This document shows positions 12,601-23,700 of a DNA stretch of 64,000 nucleotides, one piece after another. Source of the stretch: Macrotis lagotis (Eukaryota; Chordata; Mammalia; Peramelemorphia; Peramelidae); contig NC_133666.1 of assembly GCF_037893015.1 (NCBI RefSeq), positions 626,908,310 to 626,972,309 of the forward strand, in the 5' to 3' direction. The notes below the pieces were generated by a model that saw only the letters and a program-made list of their open reading frames with translations, was not told the DNA's origin and ran no database searches. How positions within the stretch are numbered: position 1 is the first letter of the stretch; each line of letters starts with the position of its first letter. Both the position numbers and the translations under genes were made by a program.

Positions 12601-15600
12601 GAGTGGAAGATGGATTGGCGTAGGAGGAGATCTAAGGCAAATGGACCCAACAGCAAGCCATTGCAATAGTCCACAAGTAAGGAGATGAGGGTTTGCACCA
12701 GAGAAGAGGATGAGATAGGGTGAGATATAAGAGATAGGTATTAAGGATGATACCTAGGTTCTAAGCTTGGGACACTTGGAAGGTATTGTTGCTTTCAACA
12801 CTAATAAGGGAAGGTGGAGGCTTAGGGCAAAGGTAATGAATTCTATTTTGGACATATTTTGTTTAAGATATCTACTGAACATCCAGTTCAAAATGTCAGA
12901 AAGACAGTTGGAAATAGGAGATTGAAACAGGAAATATAGATTTAAGAATCATCAGTATGAAGATAATAATCAAATCAATTTGAGTTGATGAGGCCATCAA
13001 GGAGAGGGGAAAAAAGAGGACCTGGGCAAAACCTGTTGGACACTTATGATGAGAAGACATGAATGGTTGAGGATACAGCAAAGGAGATTGAGAAAGGTCG
13101 TCAGATAAGGGGTGTCCTGAAAACCAAGAGAGAAGAAAATGTCAAAGAGGAGAAAGAGTGTTCAAAAATACCAAAGATTGCAGGAGAATGAGGACTGGAA
13201 AAAAAAAAACCCCTTGTATTTGGCAAGATCATTGAAACTCTGAAGAGAACAGTAAGGTGGGATCATAAAGTGTTAATAGTGTGAGAGAAGAGAAAGTGGA
13301 GATTTTGAAAGGGAGGAAAAAGATAGGACTTTAGCCTGAAATAATGGTAGATGAAGTGACAGTTTGAAGGTTTTTTTTTTTTTTAAGATAGGAGAGGGCA
13401 CTTTTTTAGGCTGTGGAGCAGACAGTGGATAAAGAGATTGATAATTACGGAGAGGAGCTGATTGAAGAGACAAACTCCCTGAGATAGATGGGAGTGGATA
13501 GGATTAAGGACACAAGGAGAGGCTTTGTCCATTGTAAGGAAAAGGTTCACCTCCTTCCTTTGAAAAAGGGACAAAGGTGGAGAGTAAGGCAAGCCAAATA
13601 CCAGTGATTTGAAGTGTAGAGCCTGGGAGAAGAGAGCTCTGGATGGATAACCAGTTTTTTTTCAGTGAAGTATGAGGCAAGAAGAGGTAGTAAGGGGGAG
13701 TGGTGGTGGGGCAGGTGAATTAAGAGATTTGTAAGGGAAGAATAGAGTGTATCAGATAAGAATCAAAACACAGTAGCAGTAAGGGTCCAACTGAGATTAC
13801 AGAACACCCTCATAGGAGTAGTTGGATGGAGTAATCTGGAGTGGAGGGTTTGGAAAGGAACAAATATGCTCCAAAGTTAATTCCCAATCCTTTCTATCTG
13901 AAAACCTCTTCATCAAGGTCCTCTTTAATTCCTCCACAATTTTTATGTGAGGCCAGAGCAAGGGGATGGTTCAGGAAAGCAGGGTAGGATGGCATGGGTT
14001 ACCAGAGTTTCTTTCTTTTTTGGGGGGTTTGCAAGGCAAATGGGGTTAAGTGGCTTGCCCAAGGCCACACAGCTAGGTAATTATTAAGTGTCTGAGACCG
14101 GATTTGAACCCAGGTACTCCTGACTCCAAGGCCGGTGCTTTATCCACTACGCCACCTAGTCACCCCTAGACCTTGAATCTTTGAAGTACCTGACTTCTCC
14201 TCTCCTCCCCCTAATATCATACTTATAACTCTTGTCCCTGGCAGTCTTGACCCAGTTGACTCCCAACCTTGACTCAGTTGATCTCTAACTTCATTCTTCC
14301 CACCTACACAGGATTTTATGTGACCCTGGTGGTGAATCGATGGTGGAGCCAATACACATCTATGCCTCTACCTGATGCCCTCATGTGTACGATATCTGGC
14401 TCGGTGCATGGACGGGATGAGAGGGGTCGACTGTACCGGCGCACACTGATGCGTTATGCAGTCCTGTCTGCCGTGCTCATCCTTCGCTCTGTCAGTACGG
14501 CTGTTTTCAAACGATTCCCCACCATGGACCACGTGGTGGAGGCTGGTGAGCTTTCAAGGGACACTGGACCCTGGGTGGGAGAGTGGGAACTGGGAAGGGG
14601 GAAGGGCATTGACCTTGTTCTCCCCATTTTGCAGAAGAGAAGGGAAAAGGGGGATGGGTAACCTAATAGTCTGGTTTAGAGGTGACTTTCTGGTCTTCCA
14701 GGATTTATGACTCGTGAAGAGCGAAAAAAATTTGAGAGCCTAAATTCATCCTACAACAAATATTGGATACCGTGTATCTGGTTCACCAACCTTGCTGCCC
14801 AAGCCCGTAAAGAGGGTCGGATCCGAGACAGCAGTACTTTTAAGTTGCTTATGGAGGTATGGACAGCAAGGACTAAAAGCTGGGCTACATGTCCCTTCAC
14901 CCCATCCTGGGAGAGAGGTGTTATTCGCCCAAGGGATTCTTCTCCCATTCTTGCATCCTCCTCCACTCTATGCACATCATTAACTCTAGATTTAGGTCCT
15001 TAGGGGATTCATGCAAGGTGCCCCTTGCTGCTCCCTGACTCCAAGCCCTCTATTACAGAAACTGGACCAGTTCCGAGCCAAGTGTGGGATGCTGTTTCAC
15101 TATGATTGGATCAGTGTGCCTCTTGTCTATACTCAGGTACCCACCGTGACTCAGTTTCCCTTTCTACTCATCAGGTTCTTAGGGATTGTTGTAGGGAAGG
15201 AACAAGGGCAGTGGGAAGGCCCTTCCAAGAGTCAACACTACTTCCTTGATGATGTACCTCTCATTCACCCTCTCACCCACATCTAGGTGGTGACAATTGC
15301 AGTATATAGCTTCTTCCTGGCTTGCCTTATTGGGCGCCAGTTCCTGGACCCAACCAAGGGATACAAGAACCATACTATGGATCTGTGCATTCCCATCTTC
15401 ACCTTGCTCCAATTCTTCTTCTATGTTGGCTGGCTCAAGGTAAAACTACCTTGAGAGGATATAGGGAGGGATCAAGGACTCAGAAAGGTAGCTGGGGGGG
15501 GTGGTGGTGGGGAAGGCATCAGGACAAAACGCAGGAATCCAAGTGTATTGGACATTCTTCTGCAGAAGACTCCCCATTTCCAGTTCTCATCCTTCACTCC

Positions 15601-16796
15601 ATAGGTGGCTGAGCAACTCATAAACCCCTTTGGGGAGGACGATGATGACTTTGAAACCAACTTTTTGATTGACAGGAATTTCCAGGTGAGGTTCCATTCT
15701 CTCTCCAAAATTAATTCTCTATCTTTTCTATCTGAAAACCTCTTCATCAGGGTCCTCTTTAATTCCTCCCTTCTCCCAGGATAATATTGACCATCCCTCC
15801 TAGAAAATCCTCTTCTTTCAGAATGCCCAATGACCCCCTCCCTGACTCTCTAGCCATATCCTACCATCCCACCCCAGGTATCAATGCTGGCAGTGGATGA
15901 GATGTATGATGACCTGCCTCTGTTAGAGAAGGACTTGTACTGGGATGCTGCAGATGCCCGGGCCCCCTACACAGCAGCCACTGCTTTCATGATGCACCAA
16001 CCCTCCTTCCAGGGCTCCACCTTTGACATCACGTGAGTTAGGGTGGAGGAGCTAGGTTAGGGAGTGAAGATTACTAGAAATCAGGACCTCCAAATTCTAG
16101 TTGTCTGTTACTGCCTGTGAGATGTTGAATAATTCCCTATCCCTCTCTAGATTTTAGTTCCTCATATGTAAGATGTGAAATTAGGTGACTTCCAAGCTCC
16201 TCTCAGTTCTTTATAGGGAAATGGGTGGGGGAGTATGCTTCAGAAAAAGATTTGGCTGGTGTTAGATCTGGATGGGGAGAAGTGACCAGAGAGGCTATGA
16301 GCTATTCTGAGACATCTATTGGTCTCCATTTACCCTACACCCTGCTCCTTGTAGGTTGGCTAAAGAGGACATGCAGTTCCAGCGAATGGAAGGTATGGAG
16401 GGGCAACTTGGGGAAGGTCCCCCAGTACCAGGAGACTTCTTGCATCGACTACTGGCAGGTGGTTCTGGTCCAGGTCTTGGCCCAGGACCTTCCACGATCT
16501 TGGGTCGACGACTCTCCTTGCTTCGGAGGAAGAATAGCTGTGTGTCTGAGGCTTCGACCACAGCTGGCTGTTCTTGCCCAGACTGTGGTCATGATGACTC
16601 AGCCTCAGGTCCCCTCCTGGACCCTGCCTCTGACACAGAGCCTGCTCCACCTGCTGCTGCTCCTGCTTCTTCCTCTGTGGAGCCCTCTACCACAGTTGTG
16701 GTTGTACCCACAGCCCGAGGACCGACCCCTAATCCTGCACCATTGCCTCCCTGGCTGCCCAGCCCAATTGGAGAAGAAGAGGAGAACTTGGCCTGA
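9628..16796 (+). CDS. BEST2: Bestrophin-2, calcium-activated anion channel
   Basis: BEST2 forms a pentameric chloride/bicarbonate channel of epithelial plasma membranes. Coding exons: 9628-9779, 9944-10038, 14312-14545, 14702-14856, 15059-15136, 15287-15439, 15605-15685, 15878-16032 and 16355-16796 (TGA). They give 514 aa against 509 in human. The protein begins [17 protein letters not shown]. The neck residues I76, F80 and F84 are present in IPVSFVLGF. The acidic Ca2+ clasp EDDDDFE follows NPFG, and the tail ends [12 protein letters not shown]. The last exon encodes a variable Pro/Ala/Ser-rich cytoplasmic tail. The ATG lies seven bases into its exon, so a 5'UTR exon is upstream. Intron 3 (10039-14311) is full of L2 and SINE copies. 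The gene is convergent with HOOK2, with 918 bases between the two stop codons. Confidence 0.97.
10778..10961 (-). mobile_element. WSINE-like SINE with an internal 28-bp duplication
   Basis: This is an antisense tRNA-type SINE. The body segment GAGACCAGATTTGAACCCAG... is duplicated in tandem at 10861-10888 and 10889-10916, with one base different. Flanking TGTGAAGG-like sequences are probably the target duplication. It is inserted in an L2 copy. Confidence 0.88.
11495..11648 (+). mobile_element. WSINE-like SINE, sense orientation
   Basis: Head GGCGGCTAGATGGTACAGTG, body with CTCAGACACTTAATAATTACC, poly-A tail at 11640-11648. AGTGTAGAGAA before and AGTATAGAGAA after look like a target duplication. 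Confidence 0.88.
11815..11960. mobile_element. Possible old DNA-transposon (MER-type) remnant
   Basis: The segment around GGGGATCCGTGAACCTGGATGG, followed by TTTTCTCTAACCTTTAATTG, resembles widespread short hAT-like mammalian elements. I could not assign a family or ends. Confidence 0.3.
12130..13860 (-). mobile_element. Long L2 LINE copy, antisense
   Basis: Minus-strand fragments read as CR1/L2 ORF2: [10 protein letters not shown] (about 12690-12660), [16 protein letters not shown] (about 12500-12450) and a DPIP-like segment NPIHSHLSQ (about 13510-13480). The 3' end, near 12140-12190, carries the usual reversed CCTTGCCCTCAAGGAG. Many stops interrupt it. Together with the copy at 10330-11800 it forms two head-to-tail L2 copies in BEST2 intron 3. 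Confidence 0.85.
14010..14166 (-). mobile_element. WSINE-like SINE
   Basis: Antisense copy with an intact body (GGCTTGCCCAAGGCCACACA, GAACCCAGGTACTCCTGACT) ending CACCTAGTCACCCC. It lies about 150 bases before BEST2 exon 4, close to its acceptor. Confidence 0.88.
16081..16215 (+). mobile_element. MIR/MIR3-type SINE remnant in the last BEST2 intron
   Basis: Sense-oriented CORE-SINE traits: TGCCTGTGAGATGTTGAATAA, then a CTCATATGTAAGATGTGAAATTAGG-like segment ending in CTCCTCTCAGTTCT. Diverged. Confidence 0.5.
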
Positions 16797-17358
16797 GCCT
16801 TGTTGCTCACTGACTGATGGCATGCTAAGCATTGGCCTGATGGATGGCCGGCCACTGGAGAGATGGGACAGTTGAACCAAGACACCTCCTCAGTCACCCC
16901 ACACCTATGTTGTTGAATGTAGCCCAGGGGATATCCTGCATTCTAGACAGGATGAACAAAATGCCACTAATGGTCACACCTGAAACTTGCCCTTTCTCCA
17001 ACCTCCCTCTCCCCATGCCTCAGGGCAACACCTGAAAACTCCCTTTCAGGACCTAGAAGAAGCACCTGGGCAAACCAGAATCCTAGCTCTGTCACTGAAT
17101 ACCTTTTTGTGACTTAGAGCAAGTCACTTCAGCCTCTGTGTATTTCTTTTTCTATGAAGTTCTGGACACCTCCAAGTCTTAGAATCCTAGGGACTCTAAG
17201 CTATATCCTAACTCCAGTCTTTCCATACCTTCAGCGGCTTCCACCTGAAGGGGAAGGGGCTCAAGGGAAGCTACCCTGGGAACCTAGAAATGCCTGCTTT
17301 CTCTCTATGCTGACTGAGACATGGAAGGATCCAGTCTAGTGGATTTGAGATTGAATGC

Positions 17359-17364
17359 TTTATT
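17359..17364 (-). terminator. HOOK2 polyadenylation signal (AATAAA on the minus strand)
   Basis: TTTATT on the plus strand, about 350 bases past the HOOK2 stop. It also lies 563 bases past the BEST2 stop, so the two convergent 3'UTRs end close together. I saw no canonical BEST2 signal before it. Confidence 0.65.
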
Positions 17365-17714
17365 TAATTCCTCATCTCAGACATAGAGGATTTATCCCCT
17401 CCCAAATCACATTTTTAAAAAGAGAAGGTGGGCCCCAGTCTGGCAGTACTGGGAACACAGAAATCCAACTCCTCTGCCCTGAGAACCAGAGGTTAAAAAT
17501 GGGGAGGGACCCTTGGAAAACATCCTAAAAAACAAAACCTGGGTTAAGGAAAAGGGTTGAGGTCAGAGGTCAGGGCTCCAGGTCCAGGGTTCCCTTACCC
17601 TGGAGTTGGGCATGTGCAATCAGGGCAACCCCTTGTAGTGTGTGCATGGAGAGGGGAACAGCAGAGATTTAACCCTAAGCTGCCCAGGAAAAAAGAGCAA
17701 TGAGGATCCAAAGG

Positions 17715-20700
17715 TCAGTGCTTGTCTCCAGACCTGGTAGGGACACCCTGCACACGAGCCAAGGGTCCCCGGCGTGTGTTGGTGGCTAGTCGCTGCTGAG
17801 CCAGGAAGGATTGGGCATAAGCTGGGCCTGGCTGCCGATCCTCCCCCGTAGCCCGCTGCTGCAGAGCCATACCCTAAGGGAAAGAGAGGAAGAACTGAGG
17901 AGTCAGCTGAGGAAGGAGGTCCAGAGATGGGCATTTTGGGGAGAGGAGAGGAAGCTTTAGGGCATGGATGGAGTGGGCAACCACTCACCATGTTGTACCA
18001 TGCACTGATGATCAGCTTTTCTTCCTGCTCCCGCTGACTCCGGCTCTTCTCAAAATCAGTCTGAGGGAGAGGTTTGGTTAGGAAATGTCAAGGCCTTGAA
18101 TTCTGCCCAATCAAGGGCCACCCCAACCTGCCCCAGGAGAGGTCAGCAGGGTCTGGAAGAGAATCACCTCAAGGTGCCGGATCCTTAGGTCCTTCTCCTG
18201 GAGCTGGGTTCGTAGGGCTTGAATCTCCAGGGGAGGAGGCCCTGGTGGTCGCTGCTTGGGTTCCAGTGTCTGGATGACCTTGAAGAAAGGACGAGACAAG
18301 AGACACTGTGGGTTGTCCCCAAGTGCCCACTTTTAGGGGAGAGGCAGGGCAGTGCCAAGAGAGTTCTGGTCTGCATCTCAAGAGTCTTGGGCTTGAACTT
18401 TAGCTCTGCCAGAGCACATGATGATTACTGAGGATGATTAACTAAGGGTCCTTTCAGCTCTGGGCCTGTCATTGTCCATGGAGTTGGTGGGGGTCTCACC
18501 AAGGCCAAGGGTCCTTACCGTCCGAGCCTTCTCCATATACCGCCGGTACCGTTCCTCCATGGCCCGCATGTCAGCTTCCTTCTTCTGCAGGCTCCTCTGG
18601 AGCTCCTCAATGCGCCTTGAAGCTGCAGTGACCCAGGGGCTCAGGGGTGCTCCCTGCCACCCACCCAGTGCCCTCTCCCTGCCCAACCAGAGGGTATCTT
18701 ACTGCTGCTGTCGGCTGGTGGCTGCAGCTCATCGATGTACTCCCGTTTTCTCTGCAGTTCTGAGTGTGCCTCATGCAGCTTCTCCCTAAGCCACAGGCCT
18801 GACAGTCACCCCTGGCCCAGGTAAAACAGCAGCCTGGCTACCATCACCACTAAGGGTATGTAACTGGTGCCTACCATGGGTCCCCTCCCCATAGAGCTGA
18901 AAAGACCATTTCTTGTTCTCCTCACTGGCTGATGATGCCCCTTTATATCTACATTCTTACAAACATGACCTCATTTGAAAGCCTCACAACATCCCTGAGT
19001 GAAAACTAAGGCAAATAGAATTTAAATGACTTGCCCAACTACTGACTCCACTCCAGTGCTCTCTCGACTGCCCTACCTCACTGTCTCTCCTTCCATCAGA
19101 CCCAGCTCTCCAACCTTAGCCACTCTTTGGCCGGCACTTAAGACTCCTCAATACGTTTTTCTCCAACCGTGCCCCCAAACATCACCTCCCCTCTCCCCGT
19201 TATGTTCTGCTTCCACACCAGTGTAAGTACCACCAAACCCTGGCCCTGGGACTTACAGGTGCTCCTCCAACTTCCTCTTCAGCAGTGAGGACTGAGGACA
19301 AAGAAAGGGGGGGGGAGTGAGGCTGGGCTCTCAGTTTTGTCTTCTCTGTCCAGCCCCATAACCCTCTCTATCCCCCACCCCTACTTACAATAGCCTAGAG
19401 AGCCAACAGGCAGCAGAGGAAGAGAAAGTAAGGTTAGAAAGAGTGAAGGGGGTCCAGATAAGGGCAGGTTGGGTTGTCTATGCTTCCCTTCCCTCCCTCT
19501 CCTCAGGGCAAAGTCTCTGAATCAAGGCTGACAGGTCTCGATGGGGCCCAGGGAGCCAGACTACTCACATCCTCAGCTTTGCCCCCCTGTTCCTGTAATG
19601 ATTTCTGCAATTCTTCTACTTGTGCCCGAAGCTCCTCCAATTGTTGCTGATTCAGCCTGGGGGTGAGAAGACACAGGACTCAGGGTGTCCCAGCTCTGGT
19701 TAGGCCTCACGTCAGTTTGGGTTTTCAGTCTCGGCGCCCCCACCTGTGCTGGGTCTCCAGCCCATGCCGGGCCCGGTTGGCCTCTTCCAGCTGCCCCTGC
19801 AGCTCCTCGGTTCGGCCACGATCAGCTGCCTCCTGCTGACACAGACGTCTGTTTTCCCGCTGCAGGCGAAGAATCGTCTCCCTGCAGGGCCAGGCCCCAA
19901 AAGGTGGTCAAATGGGGTCCCATCTTTCTGCCCACCCCCATTGAAGGGAGGGAGATTCCTGGAGCTTGGGCCAGTAAGGGAAAGTCAGGAACTTGCTAGA
20001 GAGGGAAGATTTGGATGAAGGAGTCTGGTTAAAGGGGATGCAGAAGAGACAGAAGGATCTAAATGGTCTAAGGACCAAGAGCCCAGACAGCCAGAGGTCA
20101 AAGGGTGAGCTGCCACCAAGACCGATAAAGGGACAACCTGAGCTCAGCTGGAAGGATCTCCGCTGCCAGATTCTCCACAGATGATGGCATTTGCTGCAGT
20201 TGGACATCTGAGGAGACAGGGACAAAGTCAGGTGGGCATTCTGTTGACTCCAAGTCCATCTCAGCCTTGGGGACAACTCACCTGCCTGGCTGAGGCCCCG
20301 CTGCTGCACCTGGACACAACACAGCTCTTCATGGGCCTCCCGAAGAGAGTCCCGCTCCTCAATCAGCCGCTGGAAGTGGGAGCAAGGAGAGAGAGAGAGA
20401 GAGAGAGACAAGTCAGATGGAGAGTTGGGCCACATCTCCTGAAAATACTGAGAAAGATTACTATAAAGTTGGGAGTGATCTCAGGAACAGGGACAATGAG
20501 GCCCAGAGAATGAGCAGCAGTTTCCTAACTCCAGACCTTGGCCTCTTTCTTTTTTGCAAGGCAAACGGGGTTAAGTGGCTTGCCCAAGGTCACATAGCTA
20601 AGTAATTATTAAGTGTCTGAGACCAGATTTGAACCCAGGTACTCCTGACTCCAGGGCCGGTGCTTTATCCACTATGCCACCTAGCCACCCCCCTTGGCCT

Positions 20701-23700
20701 CTTTCTCCACTCTTTCTCTGGGCTTTACCCACTGGGGCTTCACCCACTGGAGCTTCACCCACCTCTTTCTTTCTTTTTTTTTTCATTTTTTTTTCACCCA
20801 CCTCTTTCTCTTTGACCACGGCCTCGTATTTCTCTTCTAGTGTCCGGCATTCAAACAGCCATTTCTCGGCCTTCAGGGCCTCCTCCTGACGCTGACTCTG
20901 TAATTCTTGCACCTGGAGAGGGTAACATGAATGAGCTGGGCCTAGGTCCCAGGCATCCCCAATCCCTCTGGATCCCTACAGGCCCACCTGTCTCCGATGG
21001 CCCTCCAGCTGGGCTCTGAGGGTCCCTGCCCGCCGCAGCTCATCCTCGAGTTGTCGTGTTCGCTCTGCGTGGCCCGCATTTCGCTCCTCTAGTAGTCGCA
21101 CCTGCCGCCGAAGCTCCCCCAGCTCCCCAAGGCGACGCTGGCACCCACTCAGTGTGGCTTCCAGCCGGCTAGCTCGTTCTGATGACTGCCTATGGGGTCA
21201 TAGTTCAACTCAAAGCACTAGAGCTAGGGGGCTCAAGGGTCAGGAACCAGTCTTGGTGGCTGGCTTTGAAGGGCTATGTCCAGTCAGGAGAGGTTAGATG
21301 TGTGGAAATAGGGATCCCACTGGGTTAGGACTGCTTACCTGAGCTCATCCATCTCATCCTTTAGGGTCTGGGCCTCCTGGGCCAGGCTGGTTAGGGCCTG
21401 GTTCCGCTGCTGGAGTTCAGCCACCTCTCTCTCCAGCTCCACGCAGCGTAGACGCTCATCCTCCTTTGAACTCTCAAGCCTGGGGGGGCAGAAGAAGGGA
21501 GGAGGAGTACAGCTCAATACTCCAAACTAGACCCTTCAATGCCAGTATCTATCTCTGATCAATCCTGTGGCTTCTCTGTATGGTGGCGATGGCCTATTTT
21601 TTCCCCATGAGCTATGAGCTCCTTTGAGTTCCTATGAGCAGGGGCTGCCTTTGGCCTTTTTTTTTTGGTAACCTGGCTCATAAGCAGCACATGATGTTTA
21701 CTGCCAGACATAGCCCCTTCCCATGACCTAGATCCTTAAACCTAAGGCAGGCAGATGTCCTCTCCCCCCCCCCCACTCCGTACTCAGGTCTGCACACCTG
21801 AAGTTTTCCTCCTGTAGCTGTTCTAGCTGTGACTGGAGAAGTAAAAGTCTCTTGGAGGTGAGTCCAGTAGCCTCAGGTCCCTCCAAATGAGCCCCCCTGT
21901 CCCTCAGGGCTCGATTCTCTTGCACCAGGCTCTGCTTTTCCTCCATTAGAAGATTCAGCTGGGATCAAAGAAAGAGAACAGATGAGAGATGAATGAACCT
22001 GTCATGGGCCTATCATAGACCACAGACTCCTTTGGTGGTGCTGCCCTTCCTCCCCCCGCCCCCCAATGCCTGGTTCCCCAGAAGAAGGTTGCCCTGGGCT
22101 GGAAGCTCCCACCTGCTGCTCCAGGTCATGGCAGCGCTGCCGAAGCTGCTCAGCTTCCTCTGGCTCTTCACTTAAGAAATAATATCTTCTGGACTGTGAG
22201 CACAAGGCAGGTCAGGTCAGACTATATGACTCGGGCCTCTGATCTAAGAGAAGATAGAAGAGTCTCCTTCCCCTAACCCATACCTGGCTGTCAAAATTCC
22301 CATAGGTCTCTGAAGTCATGGAGTCTGCAGGATCTTTGCTCATAAGCTGGAATGGGGGGGGGGGGACAAAAGAGAAGCAAATGAGCCAAGGAAATTATCC
22401 CTAAGACCTTTCTGGCAGCAGGCAGGGGGAGAGGTGGAAGAGGTGGTTCTTTTCCTTTACCCTGGAACCCCCATTCCCTGCCCCAAGCAGGTCTCACCTC
22501 CTGAATGGCTGTCATGACCACATGTTGTACTGATTCCTCCAAGGTCATGATCCTCTGGATGTGTTCTGTGGATCAGAGGTTCCATTGCTGAGATCATCCC
22601 TCTCTCTCCCACCAGCCCTTGGGAGTGGTGATCCAGGTTTCCCCTTTTTCAGTACTACCTCCCCAAAATCCCAAAACTAGGCTATTCCTTCAAAGTCCCA
22701 TACATCAGATTCCCCCTCCTGAGGTCTTCCTCCCTGAAGTCCCAGTCACACCTTGTTTCTTCTCACAGCTGATAGCACAGCTCAGCACCAGCTGTAGTAG
22801 CTTTCCCAGCTCCGCTGGATCGGAGAATTCCCCGATCAGATTCACATCTGGCAAGTGTTGATCGGATACTTGGTGCCCCAGAATCTGGGAGGGAATAGAG
22901 TACATCAGGAGCCTAGGAATTTCCACGGTCCCCTCCCCAGGGACTCTTCCCCCAATGCCCATCCACAGTCACTCACATCCTGAGAGTACTCCACAAGACC
23001 TTGCAATACTTTCTTCAAGTTGCTGACCTATGTAGAAAAGTGGTATTGAGGACTGAAACACCCTATTTGCAAACCAGGCTGCCACATTTATTCCCCCAAC
23101 TTTCCTAATCTCCCCTCTTCTGAGTTACTTGCCTGGCCCCCACCCCAGTTAATATCTCTGCAGCCCCCCAGCCCTTCCCTAGACATTATCATCCAGCCAC
23201 TCATTTTTCTTTCCTCCCTGACATCCTTCTGACCTCCCCCATCATCTGGGACGGGGCCATTTGCTCATTCCTCAGACACATGTCACAAATCCATCACTTC
23301 ATTTGTCCATATGACACCATTCATCTGTCGGGATCATCTGTTTTACTTCATCATTTTACTACAAAGTTCCACACATTCCCCACCCCTATCCCCACTCATG
23401 GTCATCTGACATCCCACCATGGATTGGTGCCCCCATCCAGGACCTTCATGGATGTGTGCCACCACTCTCCAACTTCTCCTGAGATGGTCCCTACATTCTA
23501 ATGGCTTCCACTTACATAGTGTCTTAAGCCCTTAACAGAGGATGTCTCATTTAGGACCCTAGGAAGTAGGTTTTTCTTTTCAGCTCTCTTTTTACTGAGA
23601 AGGAAACTAAGGTTGATAACTTAAGTGATCTGCCCAAGATCACAAATCTGATCATTGTATGAGGTAAGATTCAAGCCTTCCTCATTCCCTTCTAATGGTC

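Noticed and set aside
16225-16875. 216-codon open frame overlapping the last BEST2 exon in another frame
   Set aside because: It begins in the intron and passes the acceptor; the BEST2 frame in the same exon is the conserved one. A leucine-rich stretch arises from CTG-rich DNA.
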